From: a virus
Length of the DNA: 24,074 nt
Direction: 5' to 3' (one strand)
Virus record (IMG/VR): IMGVR_UViG_3300007363_000102
Span: 1 to 24,074 of that record
Below, in pieces: positions 6,541-16,369 of this stretch. Position numbers and translations under genes: made by a program. Each line of letters starts with the position of its first letter. Within the stretch, counting starts at the first letter, position 1. Below the pieces are notes generated by a model, which was not told the origin of the DNA, made no database searches, and saw only the letters and a program-made list of their open reading frames with translations.

Positions 6541-8219
6541 CAATGGCAGACTTACCACGCTATGAAAATATAGGCGCTCAGTACGCTGATATGCCACGCC
6601 TATCCACTGCCTTGCAACAAGCACAGGCGCAGGGATATGCTGACATTGGAGGTCAATTAGATCGCATGACTGCGTTCTTTAATCAGCAAGCATTTACTGA
6701 GGCACAGAAGGCTGGCCTTAAATACTCTATTGATTTCCCACCAACAAAAGAACAATTGGATGTTGCTAAAACTACTGGCGTGATGCCTGTTGTTGAAGGC
6801 GCTGGTACTGTCTTTACTGAAACTTACAACAAAGCATCTGCTCATATTTTGGGCAATGAGTTACAAATCAATTTCCAGAATCGTTTATCTGACCGTCTGG
6901 CTCAGATGGAAGCTGGTGGTGAAGTTGATCCAGTTAAGTTGCAAGCAGATTTGCGTGATGACATCGATGGAACGGTCAGTGTGTTGACAGCACTTGACCC
7001 TGAGACATCTATCAAGTTCCGTGCATCAATGGCTACTGTTGGTCATACTGCCTATGCACAAGCACTGAAGATTGATGAGCGCAATAGACAGGCTTTCTAT
7101 ACAGCAGAGCAAGAGAGATCTCTTGTTAGCCTGAAGCCTATTGTTGAAAATGTCATCAAGTCTTATGCCTCAGTTGGCATGGACTCAGCAAATCTTGAAG
7201 CTATATTGCAAAACGTCATTCAGCCATTTACCAACAAGACAAGCATTGTGATGGCTGGTAGCAACAAGTACGCTATTGAAGCGTACAAGATTGTCAATGA
7301 AGCCAAGGTTGGCGCTGTACTAGCTAAGTTGGCAGACCCAACATTTGCACCAACTGCTGGCGCTGCCGCACAGAAATTGCTCAAAGGTGATCTTGGTGAA
7401 ATGACTGGCATCTATAACGGCCTTGATGAAGAAACAAAAATTAAAGTCAAAAGCCAACAGATGAAGGCTGTTAGTGAAGTTAAGTCTTTGGCAGATGCGA
7501 ATGCCGCTGAAGTTAAAGCTGCCAACAAAGTCAAGGGTAATGAACTTCAAATTGAGTTCTTGAATCCAAAGACATCAGCGAATCGCAAACGAGAAATTGC
7601 TATTGAACTGATTAGCCTTGATGAGATTAACCTGACTACAGCACAAGATCTTCTCAAGCCAAAGACTGCTGAACCAAACCCAGTTCTATCGATGCAGCTT
7701 TATGAAGGCATCAAGAGTGGTCGATACAAGAGCATTAAAGACCTTGTGCCTTATGCAAAGAGCATGAGTACATCTGAGTTTGAGTCTCTTGGTCGTGCGC
7801 TTGTTGACAACCAAGGACATATTGCAATACAGCGTATTGATCGTGAAGCTGGAATTGTCAGTCAGTTTATTGATCCTGGCAAAGAAAAGTTGCAGAAGAA
7901 AATTGATCTGACAAACTTGTATCAATCCGAATTGGGCAAAATGGTTCCTGGTGATAAAGGTGTCATGCGATACCAAACTGCTGAAGAAGCTGTTGAGAAC
8001 GCTCTTAAAAAATATGGAAACGACAAGTTTGTAAAAGATAAACAAACAAAACGTAGCACAGCTCAAGAAAACTACGACAGGTTTTTTGAGAAAAATCCAA
8101 AAGTTAAGAAACCTAACTTGTCTCTTGATAGGGTTGATCCATCAACAATTGAGGGATTAAGTGAAGATGACAAGAAGCGCATCAATGGCTTTAAGAAAGA
8201 CTTTAAGGACAACCTATGA
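6537..8219 (+). CDS. Internal virion protein (gp15-like)
   Basis: A 560-residue, largely alpha-helical protein in the place of T7 gp15, a component of the internal core that is ejected to build the periplasmic conduit. The N-terminus has the pattern YADMPRLSTALQQAQAQGYA (residues ~16-35) common near the start of gp15-like proteins; the remainder is Lys/Glu/Ala-rich, with a strongly charged tail rich in Lys and Asp. An alternative start lies at 6543 (MADLPRYE), six bases downstream; 6537 is given because it makes the usual ATGA overlap. No enzymatic motif is visible. Length is below T7 gp15 (747). Assigned mainly by position and composition. Confidence 0.7.
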   Translation: MTMADLPRYENIGAQYADMPRLSTALQQAQAQGYADIGGQLDRMTAFFNQQAFTEAQKAGLKYSIDFPPTKEQLDVAKTTGVMPVVEGAGTVFTETYNKASAHILGNELQINFQNRLSDRLAQMEAGGEVDPVKLQADLRDDIDGTVSVLTALDPETSIKFRASMATVGHTAYAQALKIDERNRQAFYTAEQERSLVSLKPIVENVIKSYASVGMDSANLEAILQNVIQPFTNKTSIVMAGSNKYAIEAYKIVNEAKVGAVLAKLADPTFAPTAGAAAQKLLKGDLGEMTGIYNGLDEETKIKVKSQQMKAVSEVKSLADANAAEVKAANKVKGNELQIEFLNPKTSANRKREIAIELISLDEINLTTAQDLLKPKTAEPNPVLSMQLYEGIKSGRYKSIKDLVPYAKSMSTSEFESLGRALVDNQGHIAIQRIDREAGIVSQFIDPGKEKLQKKIDLTNLYQSELGKMVPGDKGVMRYQTAEEAVENALKKYGNDKFVKDKQTKRSTAQENYDRFFEKNPKVKKPNLSLDRVDPSTIEGLSEDDKKRINGFKKDFKDNL

Positions 8220-8800
8220 GTCTAGAACGAGAACTCCGTAAAGACTGGGATAGCGTGTTCTACCCAGCACCTGATCCTATTATTGAACCTATGCCAGAAA
8301 AAGCACCTGGCACAAGCCAACCTGGTGATGTTTTGGTTGCTGAAGCTGGATCTCGCAACTTACCTGAGACTGCCTATTCTGGTGAAGTTCAGGCTGAGAT
8401 GAAGTCCTTTGATCCGACCATGCGCCAGCAAGCTGCTGACAAACTGCAAGCAGTTCTGGAAAACCTTGGCGTAGACCGCTACAAAGCCCGTCAGAACGCA
8501 CAATCTTTCATTGGTGGCCCCAGCAGTAATCTGCCAGCAACAATTGGCCTTGTAGATGCTTTGGCAAGCTTGCCTGGTATCGGTACAGCTATTGGCACAG
8601 TCATGCTTCCAATGTACACTGAAGAGGGTGTTCTGGCAGTCCAAGAAGGTATTGAATCTGCCAAGCGTGGTGATCTTGTATCGGCTGGAATTGAGACTGC
8701 TGTAGGTGCAATAAATGTATTGCCTGGCGCACAAGCGGCAAAGAATGTAGGCAAGAGCGTTGTCAAGAAAGCCAAGTCATTGGTTAAGGAAGCAAAATAA
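8216..8800 (+). CDS. Unknown virion-block protein with membrane-active-like segments
   Basis: A 194-residue protein inserted between the gp15-like and the large internal virion gene, overlapping both by 1-4 bases. Residues 1-60 are acidic and Pro-rich, 65-100 form a charged helix, 104-134 are Gly/Ala/Leu-rich (GLVDALASLPGIGTAIGTVM) and 157-177 are similarly hydrophobic (IETAVGAINVLPGA). The C-terminus is a short Lys-rich amphipathic helix. This layout would suit a protein ejected with the core that touches membranes, but no homologue is recognised. T7 has no gene at this place. Function is unknown; structural status is inferred from its position. Confidence 0.6.
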   Translation: MSLERELRKDWDSVFYPAPDPIIEPMPEKAPGTSQPGDVLVAEAGSRNLPETAYSGEVQAEMKSFDPTMRQQAADKLQAVLENLGVDRYKARQNAQSFIGGPSSNLPATIGLVDALASLPGIGTAIGTVMLPMYTEEGVLAVQEGIESAKRGDLVSAGIETAVGAINVLPGAQAAKNVGKSVVKKAKSLVKEAK

Positions 8801-11745
8801 TGGCGATCCAGCAACTTGATCTCAAACTTGATGAAATGAATCAAGGACTCGTTGATCAACAACAACGAGAGCAATTGGCTGCTGCGCCTATTCCAGAACA
8901 AGCTGTTGACATGCCTGTGGCTCCAATGCCATCTGAAGATGGTATTCAAATAGCTGGTGGTCGTGGTGAAGTTATTGGTGAAGTATTGAAGAAGCTGAGT
9001 AAGGTTGACATTCGTAAACCTCCAGTTGCTCCTGTTACACCGCAAGCCGCTACAGCCGCTGCGGTTGAAGATACTACAAAAGCCGCCATTAATGCTGGTG
9101 TAACTACAAGCAAAACTGAGGCAAAGATTGCCGCCAAAGTACAAGCTAATGCAAAGCCAGAAATAACGCCACAAGCTTTTACTAGCCAACGTGCTGAAGT
9201 GCAAAAACTTCGTGCTACTACTGATCCAGTAACAGAAGTTCCACCTGAGACAGTATTCAATCTGCCAAAGATGGAGACAACGGAAGACATCAAGTCAACC
9301 ATTGAAACCATGAACAATATGTCTGGCATCAAGACCCAGACTATTACATTTGACGATGTGCGTACAGCCGCTGAAGGCGCAGGCATTGGCCCAAAGTTCA
9401 TTGATGACATCACTAGCGGTAAGCTGGAAGTAAGCCCAGAGAATACCTATAAGGCGCTTAATGCCATGGTCGCCAGTGCCAAGCACTTGGATGGACTGGC
9501 TGCCAAAGTAGCTGACGGATCTGCTACTCCAACTGAGCTGGCAGAGATGGCTCAGACAATTCACTTCCACAATCTGCTTCAGCAAAGCGTCAAGGGTTAT
9601 CAGACCAATGTCGCTCAGTCTTTGGCTGTGATGCGTATGCCTCGTGATGGTGCTGTTGATATTTCAGCAATCATTGAGAACTTTGGCAATGAGACAGACA
9701 TCGTCAAATTTGCACAAACATATTTGGATACAAAGACTCCAGAAGGCAAAGCAAACCTCATCAAGAGCATGGCTCAAGGTAATCCTTGGGAGAAGCTGTT
9801 TACAGTCTATGTGAATGGCATTCTGTCTCGCCCTGGCACACATCTGAAGAATGCATTGAGCAACACTGTGTTTTTGCCATGGCGCATGACTGAACGTGCT
9901 GTTGCTTCTACAGTTGGCACATTGCGTCAGGGCATTGGTCTTGGTGGTGATGATGCATACTCATTGCTTGAAGTTCCAACCATGTTGGCATCTACATCTA
10001 CAGCTGTTAAAAATGGCTGGGAATTGATGTCTCATGCGTTTGTCAATGGCGTACCAAAAGGCTGGTCTGATCCAACAAAGATTGCCAGACAGCAATCACG
10101 CATGGAGTTGTTCAACTACAAAGCTGATGGATCATTGCTGTCTACTGGTATCAAGGCTATCAACTATGTGACCACATTACCTGGTCGTTCATTGATGACA
10201 TCAGACGAATTCTTTAAGGGTGTGAACTACACCTATGAATTGGCTGCTGAGTCAACACGCCTTGGCATCAAGACATTTGATGATGCATTGAAATCTGGTG
10301 CTTCTGTTCAAGATGCATTGAAAGCAAAGTCAAACGCCATTGATCAATTCTTGTTGGAGCCGCCAGACTACATTGCTGGTCTTGCAGAAACTGGAACATT
10401 TACACAAAAGCTTGAAGGAACGGCTGGTCAATTGCAATCAGCAATGACACCAAATACTGCAACTGGCTTTGCATTGCGTACTCAATTGCCATTCATTGCA
10501 ACGCCTGTGAATGTCATGAGTTCAGCTGTTGAGCGGACACCACTTGCTCCATTTACCACTTCGTTCTTGGCGGCAATGAAGCAAGGTGGTAAAGATGCTG
10601 ACATGGCTCTGACAAAAGTCGGTCTTGGAAGCACTGCTATTTATGGCTTTAGCCAGATGGCTACCAATGGAACTATCACAGGATCTGGCCCTGGTGACAA
10701 AGGAACACGCCAAGCCATGGAGCGCCAAGGCTGGCAACCATACAGCTTTGTGTTTGATGTCAGCGGTATTACAGAAGATGTTCGTCAAGACTTCTCGCAA
10801 TTTCCTGGCATGGTTAGATTTGGTTCTGGCGACTACCAGGGCAAGGTATTCTTGAGCTATCAGGGCATGGAGCCTATTGGCGCTTTGATGGGCATGTCTG
10901 CTGACTATGTGGACTATGCACGATATGAAGAAGACGATGGTCGTATCAATGCATTGGCTGGTGGTTTGGTGTTTGGTGTTGCCAACTACATGCTGGAGCA
11001 TCCATTTCTGACTGGCGTGAGCAATATCACCACATTGCTTGGTGGAAATGTTCCAAACAGCCGTCAACATCTGGTTGAGATTCTCAATGGAATTACTCGC
11101 ATTGGCTCATATACAGGCATGAAAGCAATTGAGCCTTTGTCTGGCTTGGTGTCAAGCACCAAAGAGAAGATCGACCCAATGCGTAGAGACTACCAAGCAG
11201 ATCCCAATTTGCCTGCTGGTTTGAAAGGCTTGATGGATGGCGTGAATAAGTGGAAGTCTGAGACACCTGGCTTGTCTGAAGATCTGCCACCAATGCTTAA
11301 CATTTGGTCAGAGCCAGTTTCTCACGAATACTCATGGTCACCATTGCGTATGAAAGAAGGCAAGCAGTCTGATGTTGATCAGGCGCTTATTCAGTTAAAT
11401 GCAAATATTGCGATGCCTAGCCGTCAAGCTGGCATGAAAGATCAGAGTACTGGAATATCAACTAGTACAAAGTTGACCACTGAAGAATACAATGAGATGT
11501 TGCGAATTGCCAATGACAAGCTGAATCTAGAAAAAGAAGTTGGCGCAGTCATACAAATGATCAAACAAGACAACAACAAGAATGATTTGATTGTTTATCA
11601 GAATTATGTGAAGCAAGCTTTTTCTGATGTATTTGAGAAATCTAAGATTCTGTTAATTGAAGACAGCATCTATGGAGCAGACATCAAGCAACGCATTGCA
11701 GACAAAGCACAAAAACTTAAAGAATTTGGACAAGGAGCTAAATAA
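8800..11745 (+). CDS. Large internal virion protein (gp16-position)
   Basis: At 981 residues this is the largest protein of the window, in the slot of T7 gp16, the core protein that is ejected and, in T7, carries a lytic transglycosylase at its N-terminus. Here residues 1-170 are Ala/Thr/Pro-rich and low in complexity, and no transglycosylase motif was seen. A central region begins near residue 328 (PWEKLFTVYVNGILSRPGTH) with several amphipathic stretches, and GPGDKGTRQAMERQGWQPYS near residue 629 resembles a block found in large internal proteins of other environmental podophages. The C-terminal 100 residues are charged and helical. Role in DNA ejection is inferred from position and size. 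Confidence 0.65.
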   Translation: MAIQQLDLKLDEMNQGLVDQQQREQLAAAPIPEQAVDMPVAPMPSEDGIQIAGGRGEVIGEVLKKLSKVDIRKPPVAPVTPQAATAAAVEDTTKAAINAGVTTSKTEAKIAAKVQANAKPEITPQAFTSQRAEVQKLRATTDPVTEVPPETVFNLPKMETTEDIKSTIETMNNMSGIKTQTITFDDVRTAAEGAGIGPKFIDDITSGKLEVSPENTYKALNAMVASAKHLDGLAAKVADGSATPTELAEMAQTIHFHNLLQQSVKGYQTNVAQSLAVMRMPRDGAVDISAIIENFGNETDIVKFAQTYLDTKTPEGKANLIKSMAQGNPWEKLFTVYVNGILSRPGTHLKNALSNTVFLPWRMTERAVASTVGTLRQGIGLGGDDAYSLLEVPTMLASTSTAVKNGWELMSHAFVNGVPKGWSDPTKIARQQSRMELFNYKADGSLLSTGIKAINYVTTLPGRSLMTSDEFFKGVNYTYELAAESTRLGIKTFDDALKSGASVQDALKAKSNAIDQFLLEPPDYIAGLAETGTFTQKLEGTAGQLQSAMTPNTATGFALRTQLPFIATPVNVMSSAVERTPLAPFTTSFLAAMKQGGKDADMALTKVGLGSTAIYGFSQMATNGTITGSGPGDKGTRQAMERQGWQPYSFVFDVSGITEDVRQDFSQFPGMVRFGSGDYQGKVFLSYQGMEPIGALMGMSADYVDYARYEEDDGRINALAGGLVFGVANYMLEHPFLTGVSNITTLLGGNVPNSRQHLVEILNGITRIGSYTGMKAIEPLSGLVSSTKEKIDPMRRDYQADPNLPAGLKGLMDGVNKWKSETPGLSEDLPPMLNIWSEPVSHEYSWSPLRMKEGKQSDVDQALIQLNANIAMPSRQAGMKDQSTGISTSTKLTTEEYNEMLRIANDKLNLEKEVGAVIQMIKQDNNKNDLIVYQNYVKQAFSDVFEKSKILLIEDSIYGADIKQRIADKAQKLKEFGQGAK

Positions 11746-13301
11746 TGGCGTACCCTATTTCTGACGTAACTCGTAGAGTTGTATACACTGGCTCTGCTGG
11801 AGTTGGGCCATATAGCTTCAGCTTTGAGATTCTGGCTAACACTGACATTGCTGTTTACAAGAACAGCACGTTGCTGACACTGACCACTGATTACACAGTC
11901 ACGATCAATAGCAATGGTACTGGTTCAGTTACTCTGGTTGTTGCTGCGACATCTGCTCAAAACATCACATTGGTTGGTGACCGAGCAATTGCACGAGCAA
12001 CAGACTTTGTGACTGGTGGCGACTTATTTGCCAACTCGCTGAACGATGAGTTTGACAGCTTGGTTATCTTCAGCCAACAGACTGATGAAAAGGCAGAGCG
12101 TGGATTGAAAGCGCCTGTTACTGACCCTACCGATATCAACATGGTGTTGCCAAGCAAGACAAGCCGTGCTGGTAAAACGCTGGCTTTTGACAGCCTTGGC
12201 AATCCAACTGTTGGTGAAGACATTGGTAACTGGCGTGGCAACTGGGCATCAGGCACATCGTATTCAGTTCGTGATTTGGTTAAAGACTCATCTAACAGCA
12301 GTGTGTATCGTGCTAATACAGCGCATACATCTTCTGGAACTACACCTATTTCTACCAACACAGATTCTGCCAAATGGGACTTGGTGATTGACGCTGGCAT
12401 CATTCAAGATGCAGTAGATGCCGCTAACGATGCTGCCGCTTCTGCGATCCTGGCTAATGATTGGGCAACCAAGACATCTGGTGCTGTGGCTGGTGGAGAA
12501 TACTCTGCCAAGTACCATGCACAAGCTGCGTCAACCAGCGCCAGCAGTGCCAGCACATCGGCATCAAATGCGTCCACATCAGCGACAAATGCAAGCAATG
12601 CACAGACTGCTGCTGAAGCCGCACGAGATGCAACCTTGGCGGCATATGACAGCTTTGATGATCGCTACCTTGGATCTAAGTCCAGCAATCCATCTGTAGA
12701 CAATGACGGAAATGCGCTGGTTGCTGGCGCTTTGTACTACAACACTACAGTACCTGAGATGCGACTGTACACAGGTAGTGCATGGGTTGCGGCTTATGTG
12801 TCTGGTGCTTCATATCTGCTGACATCAAACAACCTGTCAGAACTTACCGCAACTGCCAGCACTGCTCGTACAAACCTTGGACTTGGTACAGCAGCCACGA
12901 TGACTGGCCCATCAGGAACAATTGTTGGAACTACAGATACACAGACACTGTCAGCTAAGACACTGACTAATCCAACTGTCAACAATTACACAGAAGGCGT
13001 TGTTGCAATTGGTAACTCCAGCACATCTCAAACACTGTCTTTGACCAACGGCACCGTGCAGACTGTGACCATGACAGGCAACTGCACATTCACTATGCCA
13101 ACAGCAACGGCTGGAAAGTCGTTCATTCTGATTGCTGTGCAAGATGGAACTGGCTCACGCACAGGGACATTTACATCTGTGAAGTGGGTTGGTGGATCAG
13201 CACCTACATTGACAACCACAGCCACAACAGGACGAGACATCTTTGCATTTGTGAGTGATGGAACGAACTGGTATGGCACAGTAGCACAGGCGTTCGCATA
13301 A
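11745..13301 (+). CDS. Tail fibre protein with T7 gp17-like N-terminal domain
   Basis: A 518-residue fibre. Residues 1-~150 match the T7 gp17 N-terminal attachment pattern: YPISDVTRRVVYTGSAGVGP, then the beta-rich FSFEILANTDIAVYKN and a RAIARATDF.GGDLFA block, which dock the trimer to the tail. Around residues 257-300 an Ala/Ser/Thr heptad-like run (ASTSASSASTSASNAST) suggests a trimeric shaft. Next comes a small domain with ALYYNTTVPEMRLYTGSAW, widespread in phage fibres, then a beta-rich C-terminus (residues ~370-518), probably the tip. Overlaps both neighbours as TAATG, which ties it to the second adhesion protein downstream. Confidence 0.85.
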   Translation: MAYPISDVTRRVVYTGSAGVGPYSFSFEILANTDIAVYKNSTLLTLTTDYTVTINSNGTGSVTLVVAATSAQNITLVGDRAIARATDFVTGGDLFANSLNDEFDSLVIFSQQTDEKAERGLKAPVTDPTDINMVLPSKTSRAGKTLAFDSLGNPTVGEDIGNWRGNWASGTSYSVRDLVKDSSNSSVYRANTAHTSSGTTPISTNTDSAKWDLVIDAGIIQDAVDAANDAAASAILANDWATKTSGAVAGGEYSAKYHAQAASTSASSASTSASNASTSATNASNAQTAAEAARDATLAAYDSFDDRYLGSKSSNPSVDNDGNALVAGALYYNTTVPEMRLYTGSAWVAAYVSGASYLLTSNNLSELTATASTARTNLGLGTAATMTGPSGTIVGTTDTQTLSAKTLTNPTVNNYTEGVVAIGNSSTSQTLSLTNGTVQTVTMTGNCTFTMPTATAGKSFILIAVQDGTGSRTGTFTSVKWVGGSAPTLTTTATTGRDIFAFVSDGTNWYGTVAQAFA

Positions 13302-15655
13302 TGTTTTCACACATCAAAGAACTCTTTACCCGTCCTAGCGGCTACAAGATCAGCCGTAGTGTTCGGTTGCGTTCTAGTGCGTCTGCTTATTTGAGTAGGA
13401 CTTTGGGGACACCAACAAGCGGCACAACTTGGACATGGAGTGGATGGGTTAAGCGCGGTTCGCTCGGTGGAACACAAGGTTTGCAACACGCTTACAGCGC
13501 AACCAACAACCAAGGCGGCATTTATTTTGGTTCTGATACGCTGACTATATTAGATTACCCAACATCTACAAATTGCAACTTGACTACAACTCAAGTGTTT
13601 CGTGATCCATCAGCTTGGTATCACATTGTTGTCGCTGTTGACACAACACAAGCAACATCAAGCAATCGTGTAAAGATGTATGTGAATGGCGTTCAGATAA
13701 CAGCTTTTGGCACAGCAACTTACCCAACGCAGAACACAACATTCAGAATGGTTGCGTCTGGTAATTCTGGTTCTGTTGGTCGTTATTATGATGGCACAAG
13801 CTATTACTTTGACGGCTACCTCACCGAAATAAACTTCATTGACGGCCAAGCACTGACACCATCATCGTTTGGGGAGACAGATACAACCACAGGCGTGTGG
13901 AAGCCAAAGAAGTACGCTGGCACATACGGCACAAACGGCTTCTATCTGAACTTCAGCGACAACAGCAACAACACTGCTGCAACCATTGGCAAGGACAGCT
14001 CAGGCAACGGCAACAACTGGACGCCCAACGCCATCAGCGTGACTGCTGGTGTGACGTATGACTCGATGCTGGATGTGCCTACGTTGTGGGCTGATGGTGG
14101 CAATGGGCGGGGGAACTACTGCACGTTGAATCCGCTGGACAAGGGAACCGTCTCTGTGGTGGACGGCAACTTGTCATGCGTCTACACGAGTGCGGATAAC
14201 TTTGCCCGCGCAACCATGCAGATACCAGCGGGGCAATGGTACTGGGAGGCAACGATTTCTGGCGGCGGGTCGCCTTATTCGTCGTCCATCGGCATCGCAA
14301 AATCCTCTGACTCTGGGTATCTCGGTTCCACGGCGAACGCCTATGCTTACGTCTACAACGCAACGAAGAGAAACAATGCCTCCGCAGTTTCTTACGGTGC
14401 GACGTGGACGCTTGGCGATGTGATTGGTGTGGCATTTGACGCTAGCGCGGGCACGCTCACCTTTTACAAGAACGGCGTGTCTCAAGGGTCGGCCTATACC
14501 GGCCTAACGTCCCTCGACTTCTTCCCATCATTTGGCACAAACGGCGGAACGTGGGCTGTCAACTTCGGCCAACGCCCATTCACCTACACCCCACCAACAG
14601 GCTTTATTGCACTGAACACGCAGAACTTGCCAACGCCAACTATTAGCAATGGTGCTAATTACATGGCGGCTACTACGTACACAGGTACAGGGTCGGCATT
14701 AACTATTGCCAACACTGTTAATGGCATTTCTTTCCAACCTGATTTTGTTTGGGTTAAAGGCAGAAGTGGTGCTACTGACCATGCGCTCTATGACTCTGTG
14801 CGAGGCACAACAAAAGACTTGGCAAGTAATAGTGCAGCCGCAGAAACAACGCAAGCAACAGGCTTAACGGCTTTTGGTAGTACAGGATTTACTGTTGGTG
14901 CATTGGCAAAGATGAACACCAATGCGGCTACCTATGTTGGTTGGCAGTGGAACGGTGGTGGCTCTACTGTTACCAACACTAGTGGCAGTATCTCATCACA
15001 AGTAAGAGCAAACACTACTGCTGGTTTTAGCGTGGTGACATACACAGGCACAGGTGCTAACGCTACTGTTGGTCATGGATTGGGTGTTGCGCCTAAGATG
15101 ATTATTGCTAAAAATAGAACAAGCGGAGTTACAAATTGGGCTGTTTATCATTCTAATTTAACAAGTGCATCTTATTATTTATGGTTAGATGATCCGCAAG
15201 CACAAGCAGCAAGTGTGATTGTTTGGAACAATACTGCACCAACAAGCACAGTATTTAGTGTTGGAACAGGAACTCAAACAAATGGTTCCACAACAATGGT
15301 CGCCTATTGCTTCTCAGAAGTAGCTGGCTATTCCAAGTTTGGTGGCTACACAGGCAATGGTTCTGCTGATGGGCCTTTTGTGTTCTGCGGGTTTAGGCCA
15401 CGGTTTGTGATGTTTAAGCGAACTGATACAACAAGCAATTGGTATATTTTTGATACAGGACGAGACACATATAACGTAATGCCAGATTTTTTGAACCCAA
15501 ATGCTGCAAATGCCGAAACGTCAGTTGTTGGTATTGATTTCCTTTCCAATGGTTTCAAACAGCGCGGTACAGCGGCTGACTATAACGCCAGTGGTGGCAC
15601 ATATATTTTTGCCGCCTTTGCGGAGAACCCGACAAAATTTGCCCTCGCCAGATAA
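13301..15655 (+). CDS. Tail adhesion protein with LamG-like and SPRY-like domains
   Basis: A 784-residue beta-rich protein likely to contact the host surface. Residues ~15-210 look like a concanavalin/LamG jelly-roll (WTWSGWVKRGS, WYHIVVAVDTTQ, VKMYVNGVQI, YFDGYLTEINFIDG). Residues ~245-430 look like a SPRY fold (QWYWEATISGGG, GDVIGVAFDASAGTLTFYKN, FPSFGTNGG). From ~448 three related blocks follow, each beginning with a P-x-F/M-V/I-W/I/F-x-K strand (PDFVWVKG, PKMIIAKN, PRFVMFKR). The SPRY part is visibly richer in G+C and CpG than its flanks, suggesting exchange as a module. It starts in the fibre stop (TAATG). Receptor specificity cannot be read; a tail-tip role is inference from domains and place. 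Confidence 0.75.
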   Translation: MFSHIKELFTRPSGYKISRSVRLRSSASAYLSRTLGTPTSGTTWTWSGWVKRGSLGGTQGLQHAYSATNNQGGIYFGSDTLTILDYPTSTNCNLTTTQVFRDPSAWYHIVVAVDTTQATSSNRVKMYVNGVQITAFGTATYPTQNTTFRMVASGNSGSVGRYYDGTSYYFDGYLTEINFIDGQALTPSSFGETDTTTGVWKPKKYAGTYGTNGFYLNFSDNSNNTAATIGKDSSGNGNNWTPNAISVTAGVTYDSMLDVPTLWADGGNGRGNYCTLNPLDKGTVSVVDGNLSCVYTSADNFARATMQIPAGQWYWEATISGGGSPYSSSIGIAKSSDSGYLGSTANAYAYVYNATKRNNASAVSYGATWTLGDVIGVAFDASAGTLTFYKNGVSQGSAYTGLTSLDFFPSFGTNGGTWAVNFGQRPFTYTPPTGFIALNTQNLPTPTISNGANYMAATTYTGTGSALTIANTVNGISFQPDFVWVKGRSGATDHALYDSVRGTTKDLASNSAAAETTQATGLTAFGSTGFTVGALAKMNTNAATYVGWQWNGGGSTVTNTSGSISSQVRANTTAGFSVVTYTGTGANATVGHGLGVAPKMIIAKNRTSGVTNWAVYHSNLTSASYYLWLDDPQAQAASVIVWNNTAPTSTVFSVGTGTQTNGSTTMVAYCFSEVAGYSKFGGYTGNGSADGPFVFCGFRPRFVMFKRTDTTSNWYIFDTGRDTYNVMPDFLNPNAANAETSVVGIDFLSNGFKQRGTAADYNASGGTYIFAAFAENPTKFALAR

Positions 15656-15667
15656 CAGGAGAACACA

Positions 15668-16147
15668 ATGTTTTTACTCAACGGCAATCCACTACCCCTT
15701 GATACGCCATTCACTGTGGATGGCACTTCATTCCCCGCCAACTGGTTGCGTCTGACCTCTATTGAGGAAAAGAACGCCATTGGTATCACAGAGGTAGAAG
15801 ATACCCAAGTGACTTACGATGATCGTTTTTATTGGAGTGTAGACAATCCCAAGCAACTGAATGACATCACTGTCACACCAGAAGAAGGTGAGCCATATGT
15901 TCAGCATGGTCTGAAGTACAACTGGATTGCACAGGTTAAGGACACGGCTGGCAAGTTATTGGCTCAGACTGACTGGATGGTGATTCGCAAGGCAGAGCGT
16001 GATGTGGCTATCCCTGCGGATACCGTCACCTACAGGGCGGCTGTGATTGCTGAAGCTGCTAGGCTTGAGACTGCCATCACTGCTTGTTCTGATGTGCCTG
16101 CTTTAATTGCTATTCTCAATGCCCAAGATTGGCCTGAAAGCAACTGA
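15668..16147 (+). CDS. Tail fibre assembly chaperone-like protein
   Basis: A 159-residue protein with a strong ribosome site (AACAGGAGAACACA) 12 bases after the adhesion gene. The first ~90 residues are an acidic beta-type domain; the C-terminal part KLLAQTDWMVIRKAERDVAI followed by a helix ending LIAILNAQDWPES has the look of phage fibre assembly (gp38/Tfa-type) C-termini, which help fold or cap fibre tips. Position directly behind two fibre genes agrees. It may also be a minor structural protein. The stop overlaps the next start (TGATGG). Confidence 0.55.
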   Translation: MFLLNGNPLPLDTPFTVDGTSFPANWLRLTSIEEKNAIGITEVEDTQVTYDDRFYWSVDNPKQLNDITVTPEEGEPYVQHGLKYNWIAQVKDTAGKLLAQTDWMVIRKAERDVAIPADTVTYRAAVIAEAARLETAITACSDVPALIAILNAQDWPESN

Positions 16148-16368
16148 TGGATAACCAACAACTATTTAATCTGGTTGTCAGTGTCGCTGGGTTCTTGGCT
16201 GCGTATGTCATTAACTCACTGACACGCACCATCCAGAAGCTGGAAGACAAGGTCAATGATATGCCCCATAACTATGTGGCAAAGGATGATTACCGATCTG
16301 ACATTGCTGACATCAAGTCGATCTTGAAACAGATCTTTGACAAACTAGACAACAAGCAAGACAAATGA
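16147..16368 (+). CDS. Small membrane-anchored coiled-coil protein
   Basis: A 73-residue protein with one hydrophobic segment near the N-terminus (LFNLVVSVAGFLAAYVINSL, residues 6-25) and a charged helical remainder (IADIKSILKQIFDKL) likely to form a coiled coil. It opens the lysis region. Similar one-TM proteins occur beside holin and endolysin genes in phages but have no fixed function; a pinholin, antiholin or lysis accessory are all possible. Overlaps the previous stop by one base; the next gene starts two bases after its stop. Confidence 0.6.
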   Translation: MDNQQLFNLVVSVAGFLAAYVINSLTRTIQKLEDKVNDMPHNYVAKDDYRSDIADIKSILKQIFDKLDNKQDK

Positions 16369-16369
16369 T

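Noticed and set aside
8491-9204. 237-aa open frame on the - strand
   Set aside because: Antisense to two coupled virion genes, Cys/Trp/Ser-rich composition typical of shadow frames, no start signals.
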